Source: Blepharisma stoltei
Taxonomy: Eukaryota; Ciliophora; Heterotrichea; Heterotrichida; Blepharismidae
Reading direction: 5' to 3'
Assembly (NCBI GenBank): GCA_914767885.1
Contig: CAJZBQ010000029.1
Span: forward strand, 372,001 to 436,000
DNA: 64,000 nt
Shown piece by piece: positions 19,055 to 31,054 of the stretch. The notes below the pieces were generated by a model. It had not been told where the DNA came from. It did no database searches and saw only the letters and a list, made by a program, of their open reading frames with translations. How positions within the stretch are numbered: the first letter of the stretch is position 1; each line of letters opens with the position of its first letter. The translations under genes and the position numbers were made by a program.

Positions 19055-22000
19055 TTAAGAAAGCATTAATGAAGCTTTGAGACATTTATAAATTTCTATT
19101 GGAAATGGTCCGAAGCAATTTAAGCAGTTTATTTGTGGAAATTCTAAACCCATCCTAAGACAAGTTTTAATATAGCTTTGTAGCTCAACTCTATGAATCA
19201 TCAGCCCACAATCATGGATAAAATAATCATCATTGCTGTCAATAGTGTTCATTTTGGCTGATTGTTCAATTCCATTAATACTTCTAGTGTATGGATCATG
19301 TATTATATCTCTGTCCTGATTGCATTCTTCCTTGGCATTTGTTGGAATTTCATAATATCTTCAATCTGAACCACAAAGGTCTCCAAAACTTTCATTAGGG
19401 TCATTTTGGCTTCAGCTTTAAATAAACTTAATTAAGATTATCGAAAAGCTCATGGTAGGACCTTCCGCTCACACTAACTTCTCTATCGCTCCACCACTTG
19501 CTTTCCATCCAATAAGGTCTTTCGCTGCGTTGCTTTTCACGGAGGAGTGCTTACATTTGCTACCCGTGAGTTAGAAGCACTGGGTCACAATGCTATACAC
19601 CAATGAGTTTGGATCGTAGAAAACTGAAAACAAATATGCTGTTCACTTACGGTAAAAATAAAAATTTGTAGCCCAGGACGCAACGCCTGGTGTCCCGATG
19701 GGGATCATTCTCACTGACCTGGAGGAATCACTGGTGTGACTAGGGCACCCTTTCCAACTCCGAACTTTATCTTGCTCAGAGGTAAAACCTTGGCCTGGAT
19801 GTGAGCCAGCGGACATTGCACTCCTCCAAACCAAGTAAAATCTGGACGGATACACATTCTGCTGCCAAGATTTACTTAAACAAGATCCCTGAGTTTCCCA
19901 TCTACAGGTGTTAGGAGGTTGAGTTGGTTCATCGTGCCATTTTAATGCATATTGACTTTAGCTTCCAATAAACTCATTAATTTCAAAATAACTTCAGAAT
20001 TCTTTAGCATTTTCTTCTTTTATTTCTAATAATTCTTCTAGCACTTGCGCAATAGTAGGCCTATCTTCATATTTTATTCTAGCTTCCTACCTTTAAAGTG
20101 AATAAAACGAAGGGAAAATAACTGTTTTTGGGAAAAATTAAACCTTAAAGAATTAAAAAAAATTATATATTATTAGCATCTTTTGTAAGTGAGATTTTGC
20201 CTAATTTAAAATAACTTTATAAATTTTTTTCAAATTAAAGGGGAATAAGCATTCATTTTAACAGTTTTACTAATTTTTGAGGCCTTGTTCTCATATCATT
20301 TTCAACAATTTCCATATATTCATTCTCTTTATTAGGAAAAGACACGCCGACCTCTAATACTGCCATCTCATAAAATGTTTTTCCAACTGACCAAACCTCT
20401 TCTTGTTTTGTGAAGGGGATTGGAGTTCTTTTCTTGCCGTCTGCATCAGGCTTAAGTGAATTTCAAATCTTTTGATATGGTGGCGACATGTAAATTGGAG
20501 TCCCAGTTGCAGTATTTTTATTTGGCCCTAACTTCACCTCATTTGAATCCCCAAAATCTCCAAGTTTAAGCACTTCTTTTTCTTTAACAAAAATATTGTC
20601 AGGTTTTATATCTCTATGGGCATAGTTATTATCATGCAAAACTTTTATGATTTCTGCGATCGTAATGAAATGATTTATCAGTTCGCAGTCAGTCCATGGC
20701 TGAGATAATTTTTCTCTTTCGCTTATTATTCTTGCGACGGTGCCACATTCGCAATGCTCCATAAAAATTCTGAATTTTCCATCAATTTCAGTGGAGTAAT
20801 AATACTTTACAATGTTTGGGTGAATATCTGACAACTTTTTCAGCAATTTCGCTTCATTTAGGTAACTTTCCTTAATTGTAGAGAACTCTATTAAAACAGC
20901 AATTTTTGGAAATCCTGGAGGACCTTGGCTTTTAAAATGAACTGTTGTTAATCCTTTATCACCTCTTCTAATATAGTCTTTTATTTCGAAGTCCTGATAA
21001 TATTTGTCTTCTTCAATAAGCTCCTGGCAATTAGCTATTTCATCTTTATCATATTTTAACCCACATTCATGTGTATATATATTATCGCAGTCACTTTTTT
21101 TCACTTCAAGTTTTTCTTTAGTTTGCTTAGAGTCAAATCCAGATAAATTTGTTTCGTTCTCAAATAGATCCGATTCACGATATGTTGCATTCCCTTTTGA
21201 ACTTTTTCTTTCTTCGTAAGATATTGTTTTACTACTTCCATTACTTTCTGTAAAGGATTTTAAATCAAAAATATTGAACTGGTTTTTATAAACACTTTGG
21301 GAATCTGAATCAGTTTCTGCAATTTCATCTTTTATATTGTGCAAAACCTCCATAACTTCACAGATATTAGGCCTATTGTTATAGTTATTCTTTTTACTTT
21401 TCTTTTGATTGATAATGAATATCTAAAATAATTATTATAAAAATAAAATAGAATTTTAAAAAAAATTATAATTTAATAATTTTTTTTTATATAGACTAAT
21501 CAAGCATAATCCAATGTTCTGAGGCAGTATTAAGAGCCAGGCCGAAAGCCGGAGGAGAACTATAGAAATTGCCCGAGGATGGCGCAAAATAGCGCCACCC
21601 TCGGGCAATTTCTATATCTCTGGTGATAATGCTAACATAGAGTCTTCTATCAAGACTCGTCGTGGGTGAGACATAAAAAGGGAAGAACCCTAATAAATAA
21701 TTAATGTTAATGATAATATATACTAATCAAAAATGCTATATATAAAACAAAGGAGATTTAGCATTCAAATTAATAAATTAATCAGTCTCCGAGGTCTTGA
21801 TTCCATATCGGCTATCATCATTTCTATAATTTCATCTTCATCATCAGGAAAGCTTTTTGCCAAATTCAAACTAGCCATTTCATAAAAGGTTTTCCCAACA
21901 GACCACACTTCCTCCATTTTAGGATTAATCAACGAGCTTATTTTATTTCCCGTCTTCTCAGTTATAACGCTGCCTCATATTTTCTTTAAATGCGGAGACA

Positions 22001-22547
22001 TGTATTGTAAAGTTCCAAGTGCTTCAAATTTGGATTCTCCTATATGAATTTCTTTTGCATCGCCAAAATCGCCAATTTTAAGCACTTCATGGGCTTTGAC
22101 AAAAATATTATCAGGCTTAATATCTCTATGAACACAGTCTTTTTCATGTAAACAATTAATTACCTCAGCAATAGTAATAAAATGATTTATTAATTCTGAG
22201 TCTGATCATGGACGATTTTGGATTTTTCTTTCATTAATAAGTTTTGAAAGACTCCCACACTCACAATACTCAATAAAAATCCTGAATTTTCCGTCAATTT
22301 CTGTAAAATAATAAGGCTTTACAATGTTTGGGTGCAATTCTGATCATTTATCTAGCAGTTTGGCTTCTTTTTCGCATCGAGGGTTTACTGATTTGAATTC
22401 TTTTAACACTGCTATTTTAGGAAAGTTTGGGTTGGTTTTATCTGTGAACTCCACAATCATTAAATTTTTCGGTCCTTTACTAACATAATTAATTGTCTTA
22501 AAATTTTGGAAATATTGGAATTTCTCTCGCTCTCATTCATTCCTCAT
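19055..22547 (-). CDS. Two Ser/Thr kinase domains fused in frame (array copies 4 and 3)
   Basis: Kinase domain A (22547-21759) has HRDIKPDN, IGDFGDAKEI and VWSVGKTFYEMAS and is diverged from the others. After a 339-bp segment its tail (RPNICEVMEVLHNIKDE onward) stays open through a short Ser-rich, charged stretch containing HECGLKYDKDEIANC and runs directly into kinase domain B (QELIEEDKYYQDFEIKDYI, then HRDIKPDN and LGDFGDSNEV) with no stop or new ATG. Domain B continues to the conserved IES (20080-20245) and a tail carrying a SINE-like element; the frame meets TAA near that element. The 3' tail (19055-19400) has IHDCGLMIHRVELQSYIKTC and NCLNCFGPFP. Whether one transcript covers both domains is inference. 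The split of domain A at 21420-21758 is frame-consistent but unsupported by family alignment. Confidence 0.65.
19428..19951 (-). mobile_element. SINE-like insertion in kinase copy 3 tail (about 520 bp) with long target duplication
   Basis: Imperfect direct repeats of about 22 bp flank it (19406-19427 and 19952-19973; shared words GCTT, AATAAAC). Minus-strand head is TTAAAATGGCACGATG. GC-richer than surroundings. Copy 1 of the kinase has uninterrupted sequence at this site. Confidence 0.75.
20080..20245. mobile_element. IES in kinase copy 3 (166 bp), conserved position
   Basis: TA at 20080 and 20246. Ends TAGCTTCCTACC and AAAGGGGAATA. It splits the same Leu-Arg codon pair as in copies 1 and 2. 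Confidence 0.87.
21420..21758. mobile_element. Probable IES in kinase copy 4 with a 25-bp hairpin
   Basis: TA at 21420 and 21759; removal keeps frame but adds about 11 residues relative to the other copies, so the left border is uncertain. At 21562-21615 a near-perfect hairpin (25-bp arms, two mismatches, 4-nt loop) carries the word GCCCGAGG. Its arms are much GC-richer than the surroundings. Confidence 0.6.
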
Positions 22548-22964
22548 TCTATAAATAATTAATTATTATTATTAAAATATGAAGCCCAAAATGAGCCAGT
22601 TGCATTCCTTTTTTAATTAAAACTAATGATTTCCTTTGTTTAATAAAAGTTATCGTAGTTTTAAATTATTAATATTTAATTTAAATTTATAAGAATTCTA
22701 CCTGTATAAAGCACATATATAAATTTCAAAATTATAGAATTAAAGATTATTTAGAAGCCTAATTATGCATCTCTTGATGAAGGACATCATTTTTCGATCA
22801 AAATCAAATTTATTGCACTTGACATTAAAATTTTCAACTTTATTTTTGAATAAAGAGCATTCCTACTTTTAAAGAACTGCATGTATACAAATAATCGTGA
22901 AAAATATGTTAGTATTATAATAATCTTTCAGCATAAAGCTGGCAGTCTAATGTCACGTCAAAAT
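22548..22964. other. AT-rich intergenic region
   Basis: Between the kinase start and a small ORF. No gene, RNA or repeat recognised. Confidence 0.5.
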
Positions 22965-23135
22965 TTATGTATCGCTTCTCTGTTGATTTCTAAAAGTTGT
23001 TAGTTCATGGATCTCTGTTGTTACAGCTGGCCCTTCAAGCTCTTCAACGATCCATTGAGTAGCATTTGCACTTACTCTTGAATTATTAAATTTATACATA
23101 ATAAAATCAATAAAAGCATTTTTAAATGTAACCAT
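22965..23135 (-). CDS. Small hypothetical protein (56 aa)
   Basis: ATG to TAA, beginning MVTFKNAFIDFIMYKF, then the acidic WIVEELEGPAVTTE, ending NQQRSDT. Amino-acid composition looks protein-like and codon choice resembles neighbours, but I recognise no family. There is no signal peptide or membrane segment. It could be a small gene or the last exon of something interrupted upstream. It lies about 70 bp downstream of the RING gene on the same strand. Confidence 0.4.
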   Translation of the reverse strand: MVTFKNAFIDFIMYKFNNSRVSANATQWIVEELEGPAVTTEIHELTTFRNQQRSDT

Positions 23136-23207
23136 TGTATTATTTACTATTTAAATACATGATAATCGCAACCAGTAGAAATATTATATTCACTGCAACT
23201 TGTTATA

Positions 23208-25362
23208 TTATTTTATGAAATTTATTTTTTTTAATTTTAGCCCAAAAAATTTATATTCTATAAGATTTAGGTCTTCTTCAATTCGACTTTCTTCATTTTC
23301 CATAGTCATATTCTGTTTGTAGTCCCTTTTACAGAGACAGCAAACTGTGTTACTTTGGAACCAAGTGTCTATACAATTTGCATGAAAAATATGAGCACAA
23401 CTTAATTCTCTTATCATATCTTGTTTTTTATACAGTTGTAGGCATATAGAGCAGCTTCTTGTAGCTTCTTCACACTTTTTAGCCTTAAAGGCTACTTTGG
23501 GAAAATTTTTATTTATAAAATCAATACTTATAGCAGGCTCAGGGCCTATTGCAGCATTTTTTTTGCTAATTTGTCGTGTTTTGTAAATTGCAAAAATAAC
23601 CCATCCTGCTAAAATTCCTGCTGAAATGACTATTAAAATATAAAGAAGATATTGACTGCTGCTGCCACCTTCTGAAGCATGTATACTTCATTTTATCGTA
23701 ACTGCACTATCACATGGATTATAAATAGCAAAATACCAAGTATTATAGTGGCCTTGGCTGATTACAAAATCAAATTGCAAACCTTTTTTGCTTTTTCTAT
23801 TTTCATAAGGACTTGGCAAAGCACTGTCATCATTAGTCGTTTTTGGCTTTGCATATAAAAAGATGTAAGCGCTGCTTAAAATACTCATGTATAATTTTTT
23901 ATTCTTACTCCCCCCCCCCTCCGTGAGCGAACAAAAAAATTTTGTTCACTCACGGAGGGGGGTTAATTTTTTTTTTTTTAAAAAAAAATTTATATATAAA
24001 TTTTATAAAAAATATATTTTTTCGAAATTTAAAAAAATCCTAATTTGCAAAAATTGGGAAGCAAATATTAATTTAATTTGCAAAATTTATGTTTTAAAAC
24101 GCAATTTGTTTAAAATTAAACAGAATTAGCTCTAGATTTCATTATACTAATTATCACTTATATATCAAAATTTTTTCTATTAAAAAAATTTTTTGTTCAC
24201 TCACGGAGGGTGGGTTTTTGGTCAAAAAATGGCGATTTTTCTAATGGTTTTGTTCGCTCACGGAGGGGGGGGGGGAGTTAAATGAATAAATATCCTGTTA
24301 TTTTAGCTATATATTATCTATTTTCTAATGAAATATATTACTATCCAGCAATCATTATTATGCATATTTTTTTTTCAAATATATATTAAATTCAGATAAT
24401 GTTAATGCTGCATACCCAACATCATTTGCATTTATAATGATTCTATTGTCTTCAATAATAGACAGATCTGTAGCTGAAAAAATACAATCTCTTCCTACAT
24501 AACCTGAAACACATAAGCAGACTCCATCACTGCAATGCCCATAAGCCGAGCATCCATTATAGCAAGGCTGAGTGGATGAGGAAAATGAATTTAATTCATA
24601 ATGAATCCCATTTGTTTTATTTGAAAAAATTCCGATGAAAAGATCATCGTCAATTTCTATCGTTGGGATTAAGCTTAAATTTAAGCTTAATGAATTTATC
24701 TTGTGAATTCAGTGCCTTCTAAGTCTTCTTTGCTTGAGGTTCAGTTACAATAACAGATCTGAACCACGGTAGGTGAATAAGCCTAAACTTCGAACTGTTA
24801 ATTTATTAAGCCCTTTTTAGACTTCTCTAGTCGGTGCCAGCCTCAGCACAGACCACTTCTCTTCAAGCCGAGACTCTCAAGAAGTTATGACTTCTCTCAA
24901 TAAGCTCAGTTATGGGTCTAGCCTGGTGGATCAGTACATCCCTAGCTGCCATTTTAAATATTGTGTATCGTTGGGATAATTAAATTCTGATTTTTTGTAC
25001 TTAAATATCACCCATCGTAATCAAAATAATGTGCATTGACATGGCTTGATGTAGCAGTAGGGATGCTTCCTATTTTGGCACAAAAAATGATTTCAGCTGA
25101 TGACTGTAGGTGAAGCTCTATTGATATATATTCTGATATAGATGATTGAGATTTAATAAAAATAAAAAAAAAATTATGAAAATAATTCAAAGGTATCAGT
25201 ATAGTCTGAGTTGGTAAAATCGCCAGTAAATTTAAAATATTTTCAAGTTGATTCTTGAAAAATTGATTCGCTTGATCCTAGCGCAAGATCATTGATCTCT
25301 TGGCAGTTGCTGAGACATAAAAACAGTAGAATTATCATATAATTAATCTTGGCATCTTTCAT
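23208..25362 (-). CDS. Membrane EGF/RING-H2 protein (probable E3 ubiquitin ligase), with insertions
   Basis: Order: signal peptide (MKDAKINYMIILLFLCLSNC), an extracellular region of about 150 residues, one EGF-like module (CYNGCSAYGHCSDGVCLCVS), a second extracellular stretch, a transmembrane helix (YLLYILIVISAGILAGWVIF), a linker, then a RING-H2 finger (CSICLQLYKK...LSCAHIFHANCIDTW...CCLCKRDY) with all eight ligands. Topology suggests a surface or endosomal ligase. TGA is Trp before SIHASEGG. A 475-bp IES containing a MITE (23890-24364) and a 308-bp SINE-like insertion interrupt it. One TAA stop (25174-25176 on the plus strand) in a T-rich stretch remains unexplained: a very small IES, an error or a real lesion. 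Confidence 0.75.
23890..24364. mobile_element. IES in the RING gene carrying a C-rich MITE, family A (MITE 23905-24277)
   Basis: TA at 23890 and 24365 restores frame. Inside, a MITE is flanked by TTA (23905-23907, 24278-24280). Its ends are CTCCCCCCCCCCTCCGTGAG and the reverse complement; the box CCGTGAGCGAAC appears four times: two as a left hairpin, two as right direct copies. About 220 bp of AT-rich sequence separates them. Confidence 0.85.
24658..24965 (-). mobile_element. SINE-like insertion in the RING gene exon (308-bp period)
   Basis: Direct repeat TATCGTTGGGAT at 24658 and 24966. The minus-strand head is TTAAAATGGCAGCTAGGG; the 3' end has an AT-rich inverted repeat (TTAAGCTTAAATTTAAGCTTAA). 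Removing one period restores LIIPTIEIDDDLF. Confidence 0.8.
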
Positions 25363-26234
25363 ATGCTTAAATACCATTTATTCGACTGGAATTAAGAGAG
25401 AGTTTTTTTTAATGCCAAAAGTAGCAAAATAATTCGTTTTAAAATATACCTTTATAGAGAATGAAAAATATTTATTAGAGAGGATTATGCATGTTTTTGA
25501 TGATAAATAGAATAAAAGCTAATCATAGAGATATTTTGAATAACTATGATTTGACATAACATATCGTGAGCTAATGACTTATCTTATACCATAAAATGTT
25601 TTAATTTAGGTGTTTAACTTCTGTGTGTTTAATACACTGCTAAACATTTCTAGTAAATTACCTTGGCTGTATACATCTTTAAAAATTAATAAAGTTTTTC
25701 ATTATAAAAATAATGTAATAAAACTGGATTTGTTTAATATTATTATATTTAGACCAAATTAAGTATATTATTTCAAGAGAAAATGCAAATATTAGATAAG
25801 CTTTAATATGAGTTAAAAGTTAGCATCCATAAGGATTTGCTGGAATATACATATTATAAGCCTACTATTCTTTAAATCAATCTTTACGATTTATTAGCCT
25901 CAATAATTCAAATCTGTTTTTGAAATTTAAATTTTATAAAACGAAGTAGAATAATTTTATAATCCAATTACTCTTAAAATTTTTATTTACCGTTTTTCAA
26001 TAGGTACTCATTATATTTAAGACAAAACGGATAATTAACTATAAAAATTACTCGCCTATTTGAAAGTAGCTAACCAAAAGAAGTCAAAAGATCCAATTTT
26101 AAAGTATCTTTGATTATAAGAAAGCTGGATGTCGACTTTAACACAAATTTTATTAATTTGGTGACCTATTATACTTGATAATTTTTAATAAGCCATTTTC
26201 AGTAGGTTTTTTTTCACTTACACAATAATTAACA
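25363..26234. other. AT-rich intergenic region
   Basis: Divergent promoters of the RING gene and the first kelch gene. The last about 100 bp before the kelch start resemble 5' flanks of other kelch copies; otherwise nothing recognised. Confidence 0.5.
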
Positions 26235-27242
26235 ATGGAAATTACTTGTCGCCAATTTGAAATCAGCCAACTGAAGGAAATCGAAAGATCCAATTTTAAT
26301 TTATTTACTAAAGGATCTTCTGACCTTATAGAGGTCAATTTGGACGATTTTTCAAAAACTCATCACAAGCTTTCTATTCCAGAAATATGCCTTGACGAAA
26401 GAATTTGCATATGTCCTTTACCAGATGGCAAATACTTTTGCTATGGAAATATTGCTAAAATAGGGCAAGCTAGTGGAATTACGTTTATAGTAAATCAAAA
26501 AAATGAAATCCTAAATTTACCAGCCTGGACATCAATTCTTGGGTGTTTCCCTATTTATTTAGAGAACTGTGTTTATGTTTTTGGAGGAGAATATGTTGAA
26601 AGATTTAATCTCATTATACCATATTCTACAGGCAAAAACTTATTTTTTTGCTAAAAATAAAAAATTTTTATAAAAGCCATAAACCATAAAAGCGGATAAA
26701 TGAAAATGAGAAAAAATAATAAAATTTCCACCCAAGTGTAGGTTATGCACTTGTGCTTTGATTGGGAAAAAAATTCTGTTCTCAGGCTAAATAATTTCTT
26801 ATCAATAATAGATAAACTTTTTAAACAAAATAAATAAAGCTATTTATAGGAAAAAGAATATTCTTTTAATGGAATTTTTTTATTAGATTTATTGACTTTG
26901 TCATTTTCTTGGCACTCTTTAGAGACTTTAAGTAATAAAGCAAAATTGCTTTGCAATGTAAAAAATACAATTTACTTGGTTGATTTTTCTGGGAAAATAT
27001 TTCAAAGTGAAATAGGTAATCCTTTTATCTGAAGTTTTGAAGGAAACTTTCAGCCTTTAAGAAATTCAACACCAGAAAATAAAATTTTCTATAAGAATTG
27101 CATATACTTTACAATCGGCAATCAAATTTTTAAATTTGACCTTACCAAAAAAAATGTCCAAACTATTAATTTCTTACTTGATCAAGCCCAAGCTCAAATC
27201 AGCCAAAACCCTAATGATGATTATTTTTCTTCAAGATTTTAA
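26235..27242 (+). CDS. Kelch-like protein, copy 1 (IES-interrupted, short)
   Basis: Member of a family of 250-310-residue proteins repeated through this window. Each has a Cys-rich word (CICPLPDGKYFCYG), ATYY/PIYLENCVYVFGG followed by RFNL, then LDLLTLSFSW, YLVDFSGKIFQS and a C-terminal KFDL blade: kelch beta-propeller repeats. Joining 26235-26614 to 26867-27242 gives 252 codons. The middle blade of about 30-40 residues present in other copies (RWEKL...CSS...ILVSGY) is missing, so this copy is internally deleted or relies on another boundary. Role unknown. Confidence 0.6.
26615..26866. mobile_element. Probable IES in kelch copy 1 (252 bp)
   Basis: TA at 26615 and 26867 keeps frame. It begins right after the RFNL word, the same place where kelch copies at 31055 and 50128 are interrupted. 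It may include a deletion of coding sequence. Confidence 0.55.
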
Positions 27243-28148
27243 GTTGATAGATTAAAAAGATTAATAATTAATAATTCACTCTTACTAGTCTAAAAATAAA
27301 TCAATAGGCAAATAATTAAAATAATTAAAAACAATATAATTCTTATCTATAAAAAAATTACACATGCAGATTCATAACAATTGGAAATTCTCTAATGATT
27401 AACAGTTTATATTTGTATAAGCAGAGCCCAAATTTTATTTCAAATAAATTTTTGCAGGCAATCAGTGTCTTTTTCTACATGATAACTGAGAGGTTATATA
27501 GATTTTATTCTCAGTGGAAAATGATTAAAAGCTCTTTATTAAAATATTCAATATACTAAAATGCTCTAATACTTATTATAGCAATTATAATTGGAATTGC
27601 CCCAACAGTATCTGGTGACCTGTGGCAATAGTTAAAGCAAAGAACCGCAGTTTGTAGCCTGATTCAATGAGCAGTTATATCTATATTTTTAAAGATGCAT
27701 TTATTGTTATATTTAATTTATAAATTAAAGATGGAAAACAGAAAAATGCCTTTCACTGATATTCGCCATCAATATGCATCTTTCGATGCATAATTCTTTA
27801 TCTTAGTGCGAAATTGTTGTAATGTTTTATATTAGAATTATTTTTGTCTTTATTTTCATTCCAGCTTTAAACTTCAGTATAAAGAAAAGCTAGAAAATTC
27901 AAACTATTTAAGTGATTTTTGGAAAATTATTAGGTATGATAATAATTATTATTTTAATTGGAATATTGCAGATATTTTAAATTTTAATTTGAATTATATA
28001 GAAGACTGATTCCTATATAAAGATTTATTTTACTTTTATGGGGCATCTTTATTTTTAAGAAAATTGATTCAATAAATTATATTAAGAGAAGAAAAAAAAT
28101 AATATTGTAAGCTGAATATTTTAATAGATAATTTATAAGACTTAAATA
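27243..28148. other. Intergenic region with decayed kelch 3' sequence
   Basis: From about 27720 to 28090 the sequence resembles a kelch C-terminal half full of stops, including words like TTGGAAAATTATTAGG. The same decayed segment recurs at about 29260-29560, showing the region was tandemly duplicated with the gene. Confidence 0.5.
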
Positions 28149-29055
28149 ATGGAAACCTGTTCAGCGCTATGGAGGCTACCATCAAAATCTCATCAAAAAA
28201 ATGACATCAGAACATCAAAACTTGCGTAATTTTGCGGGGACTTTATTCACTTCTGCAAGTATGATTTTGAAACTTGACAAGAAACTTCTTATCAGCACAC
28301 TTTTAGTAATTTTATTGATCATGTTATATGCATGTGCCCTATACCTGGCGATAAGCTTTTTGGCTTATCAAACAACTTAAATTTCTTTAAAAGCAGCTGC
28401 TCTGTTTTTATTATAGATGAAGAAAAACTCAATCTTCAATTTATTCAAAAATTTAGCCTTTCAGAAGCTTCATTTCAAAGAGGCCCAGAAAAAATTATTT
28501 TTTCAATAGATGAAGACAATGCTCTCAAAACTTTTCTTATAATCCCAAGAATTATAAAGAATGTTGGAACTTATTATAACAATTTTTTTTATATATCAAT
28601 GAAAGATATACTAGGGTTTGATCTGGTTAATCAAAGATGGCATGCAATAGTTAAAAGTGAAGAAGATCGTTTTTGATGCTCTTCTCTATCATTTAATAAC
28701 TCGATATTGGCTTTGGAATATGAAAGAGAAGAAATTTATATTATAGATCTTTTAACTTTATCAGTTTCTTGGTACTCTCTGCCGCTTAAAAAAAACGATA
28801 GTGCAAAAATCCTTTTCAAATTTAGTGTATTTGGTTGATTTTCATGGGATATTACTAGAAAGCTCTATAAATGACCCTTTTAACTGGAAGATTATAAAAT
28901 ATTTCGAATCTGCAGATAGTGACGGTCCTTATTTCTATAACGCATTTTGTAATAATTGCTGATACATGATAATCGGTGATTTGCATGTTTATAGATTCGA
29001 CTTAGATAAAAAGAAGCTTAAAGAGCTTGATTTGGAACTTGAGCAAAGCATTTAA
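28149..29055 (+). pseudogene. Kelch-like pseudogene, copy 2
   Basis: Nearly identical to the intact copy at 29620-30537, including flanks. Lesions: a 12-nt-scale deletion near codon 6, a TAA where the intact copy has TGA (Trp), and an 8-nt deletion after LPLKKND that shifts the frame. Long stretches remain open (GDKLFGLSNN...EDRFWCSSLSFNNS), so decay is recent. Confidence 0.75.
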
Positions 29056-29619
29056 ACCATTAAATAAAAAAATTATAGTTGAATAAATATTATAATTTTT
29101 ATATTTTTTACGAAATATGCAAAACATCATTTTATCAGCACTTTATAAGCATGGACACTAATAATATATTCTTTTTTTCAAAAATTTTAAACAATATAGC
29201 AGAAAACTTAATAATTTGCTTACCTCACAAACTTTAACAGCGAAGTCTGAAAATTCTGGGAAAAAATAATTAAAGACTGAAAAACTGAGAAAAAAACTTT
29301 CTAGATATCCGTCATGAATACGCATCTTTCAATGCATGATTTTGACTTGAGGGCGAAATTTTTTAATATTTTTATATTAGAATTATTATTTTTGTATTTA
29401 TTTCATGCTTGGAACTTATAAAGCAAAAGCTCTCTATAAATTAGAAAACGCACTTACTTTATTGATTTTTGGAAAATTGTTAGGGATGATAATAATTATT
29501 ATTTTTATGGAATATTGTAGATAATTTAAATTTTTAATTTGTATTAAGAGAAGAAGAGAAAATGTTAAAAATTTATTATAAACTGAGCATTTTTATAGAT
29601 AATTTATAAGACTTAAATA

Positions 29620-30537
29620 ATGGAAACCTGTTCAGCAGATAGTGAAATGCTAGGAAGGCTACCACCAAAATCTCATCAAAACAATGACATCAGAACGTCA
29701 AAACTTGCGTGATTCAGCGCCGAAGATCCTTATTTCTGCAAGTATGATTTTGAAACTTGACAAGAAACTTCTTATCGACACGATTTTAATATTTATTATA
29801 CTATGTGTATGTGCCCTATACCTGGCAATAAGCTTTTTGGGTTAAGTCACAGCTATGATTCCGAAAAAAGCAGCTGCTCTGTTTTTATTATAGATGAAGA
29901 AAAAATCAATATTCAATTCATTCAAAACTTTAGCGTTCCATTAACTTTATCACAAAGACACAAAGTAGAAATTGTTTTTTTAAAAGATGAAGAAAATGTT
30001 CTCAACACGTTTCTTAGAGTGATAAGACAAACAGAAGGCGTTGGAACTTATTATAACAATTTTGTTTATATATTATTGGAAGATATAATAGGGTTTGATC
30101 TGATTAATCAAAGATGGCATACAATAGTTAAAAGTGAAGAACATCATTATTGATGCTCTTCTCTATCATTTAATAACTTGATATTGGCTTTGGAATATGA
30201 AAGAGAAGAAATCTATATTATAGACCTTGCAACTTTATCAGTTTCTTCACACTCTCTGCCTCTTACAAAAGATAGTGAAAAAATCCTTTTCAAATTTGAA
30301 AACCTTGTGTATTTAGTTGATTTTCATGGGATATTACTAGAAAGCTCTATAGATGACTCTTTTAATTGGAAGATTATAAAATATTTCGAATCTGCATATA
30401 GTGACAGTCCTTATTTCTATAACGCATTTTGTAATAATTGCTGATACATGATAATCGGTGATTTGCGTATTTATAGATTCGACTTAGATAAAAAGAAGCT
30501 TAAAGAGCTTGATTTGGAACTTGAGCAAAGCATTTAA
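29620..30537 (+). CDS. Kelch-like protein, copy 3 (intact, no IES)
   Basis: 305 residues in one frame, with TGA read as Trp at several conserved sites (SKLAWFSAED, HHYWCSSLSFNN, NNCWYMIIGD). Blades carry CMCPIPGNKLFGLSH, VGTYYNNFVYILLEDIIGFD, WHTIVKSEE, IIDLATLSVS and YLVDFHGILLESS, ending YRFDLDKKKLKELDL. The central IIDEEKINIQFIQ stretch is longer than in the eastern copies. It is the best-preserved gene of the first block. Function unknown; propellers usually bind protein partners. Confidence 0.82.
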
Positions 30538-31054
30538 ACCATTAAATAAAAATTATAGTCGAATAAATAGAATAAAGACTTCAAATTTTTATAATTTTTT
30601 TGGCAATAGTTAAACAAAACATCTATTTTCCAGCACTCTATAAGCATGGATACTAATAATATATTCTTTTTTCCGAAAATTTTAAATAACAGAAGCAGAT
30701 AAAATAAGAATCTGCTTATCTCGAAAATTGTGATATTGAAGCCTGAAAACACTGGGAAAACTATATTTTAATACAAGGTGAATTGAATATTTATTAGACC
30801 TCATATCTGAAATTAAAATAAATAAAACGGCAAATGATTATATCAGATATCAATTAGAATAATTACATTAAAATGGCATAGTGATCCAGTGCATCCTCTT
30901 AGCATCTGTTTAGGGGCCACTCGGGGGTATTATGGATGTAAGTATAAGATCCGGAAATTTTTAGCATAAAAACGCCATAAGTAATCCATTCAATCCCTCT
31001 TTAGTCTCTTTTTATCTAAATTAATAATCTATTATCATCTAGCTAATAAAAAAT
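30538..31054. other. Intergenic region
   Basis: AT-rich, with one GC-richer island (about 30880-30990, GGGGCCACTCGGGGG) that could be a retroelement relic. No gene seen. Confidence 0.45.

Noticed and set aside
23887-24129. ORF across the MITE at 23.9 kb
   Set aside because: Only low-complexity Phe/Lys translation of poly-A/T and the C-run; part of the mobile element.
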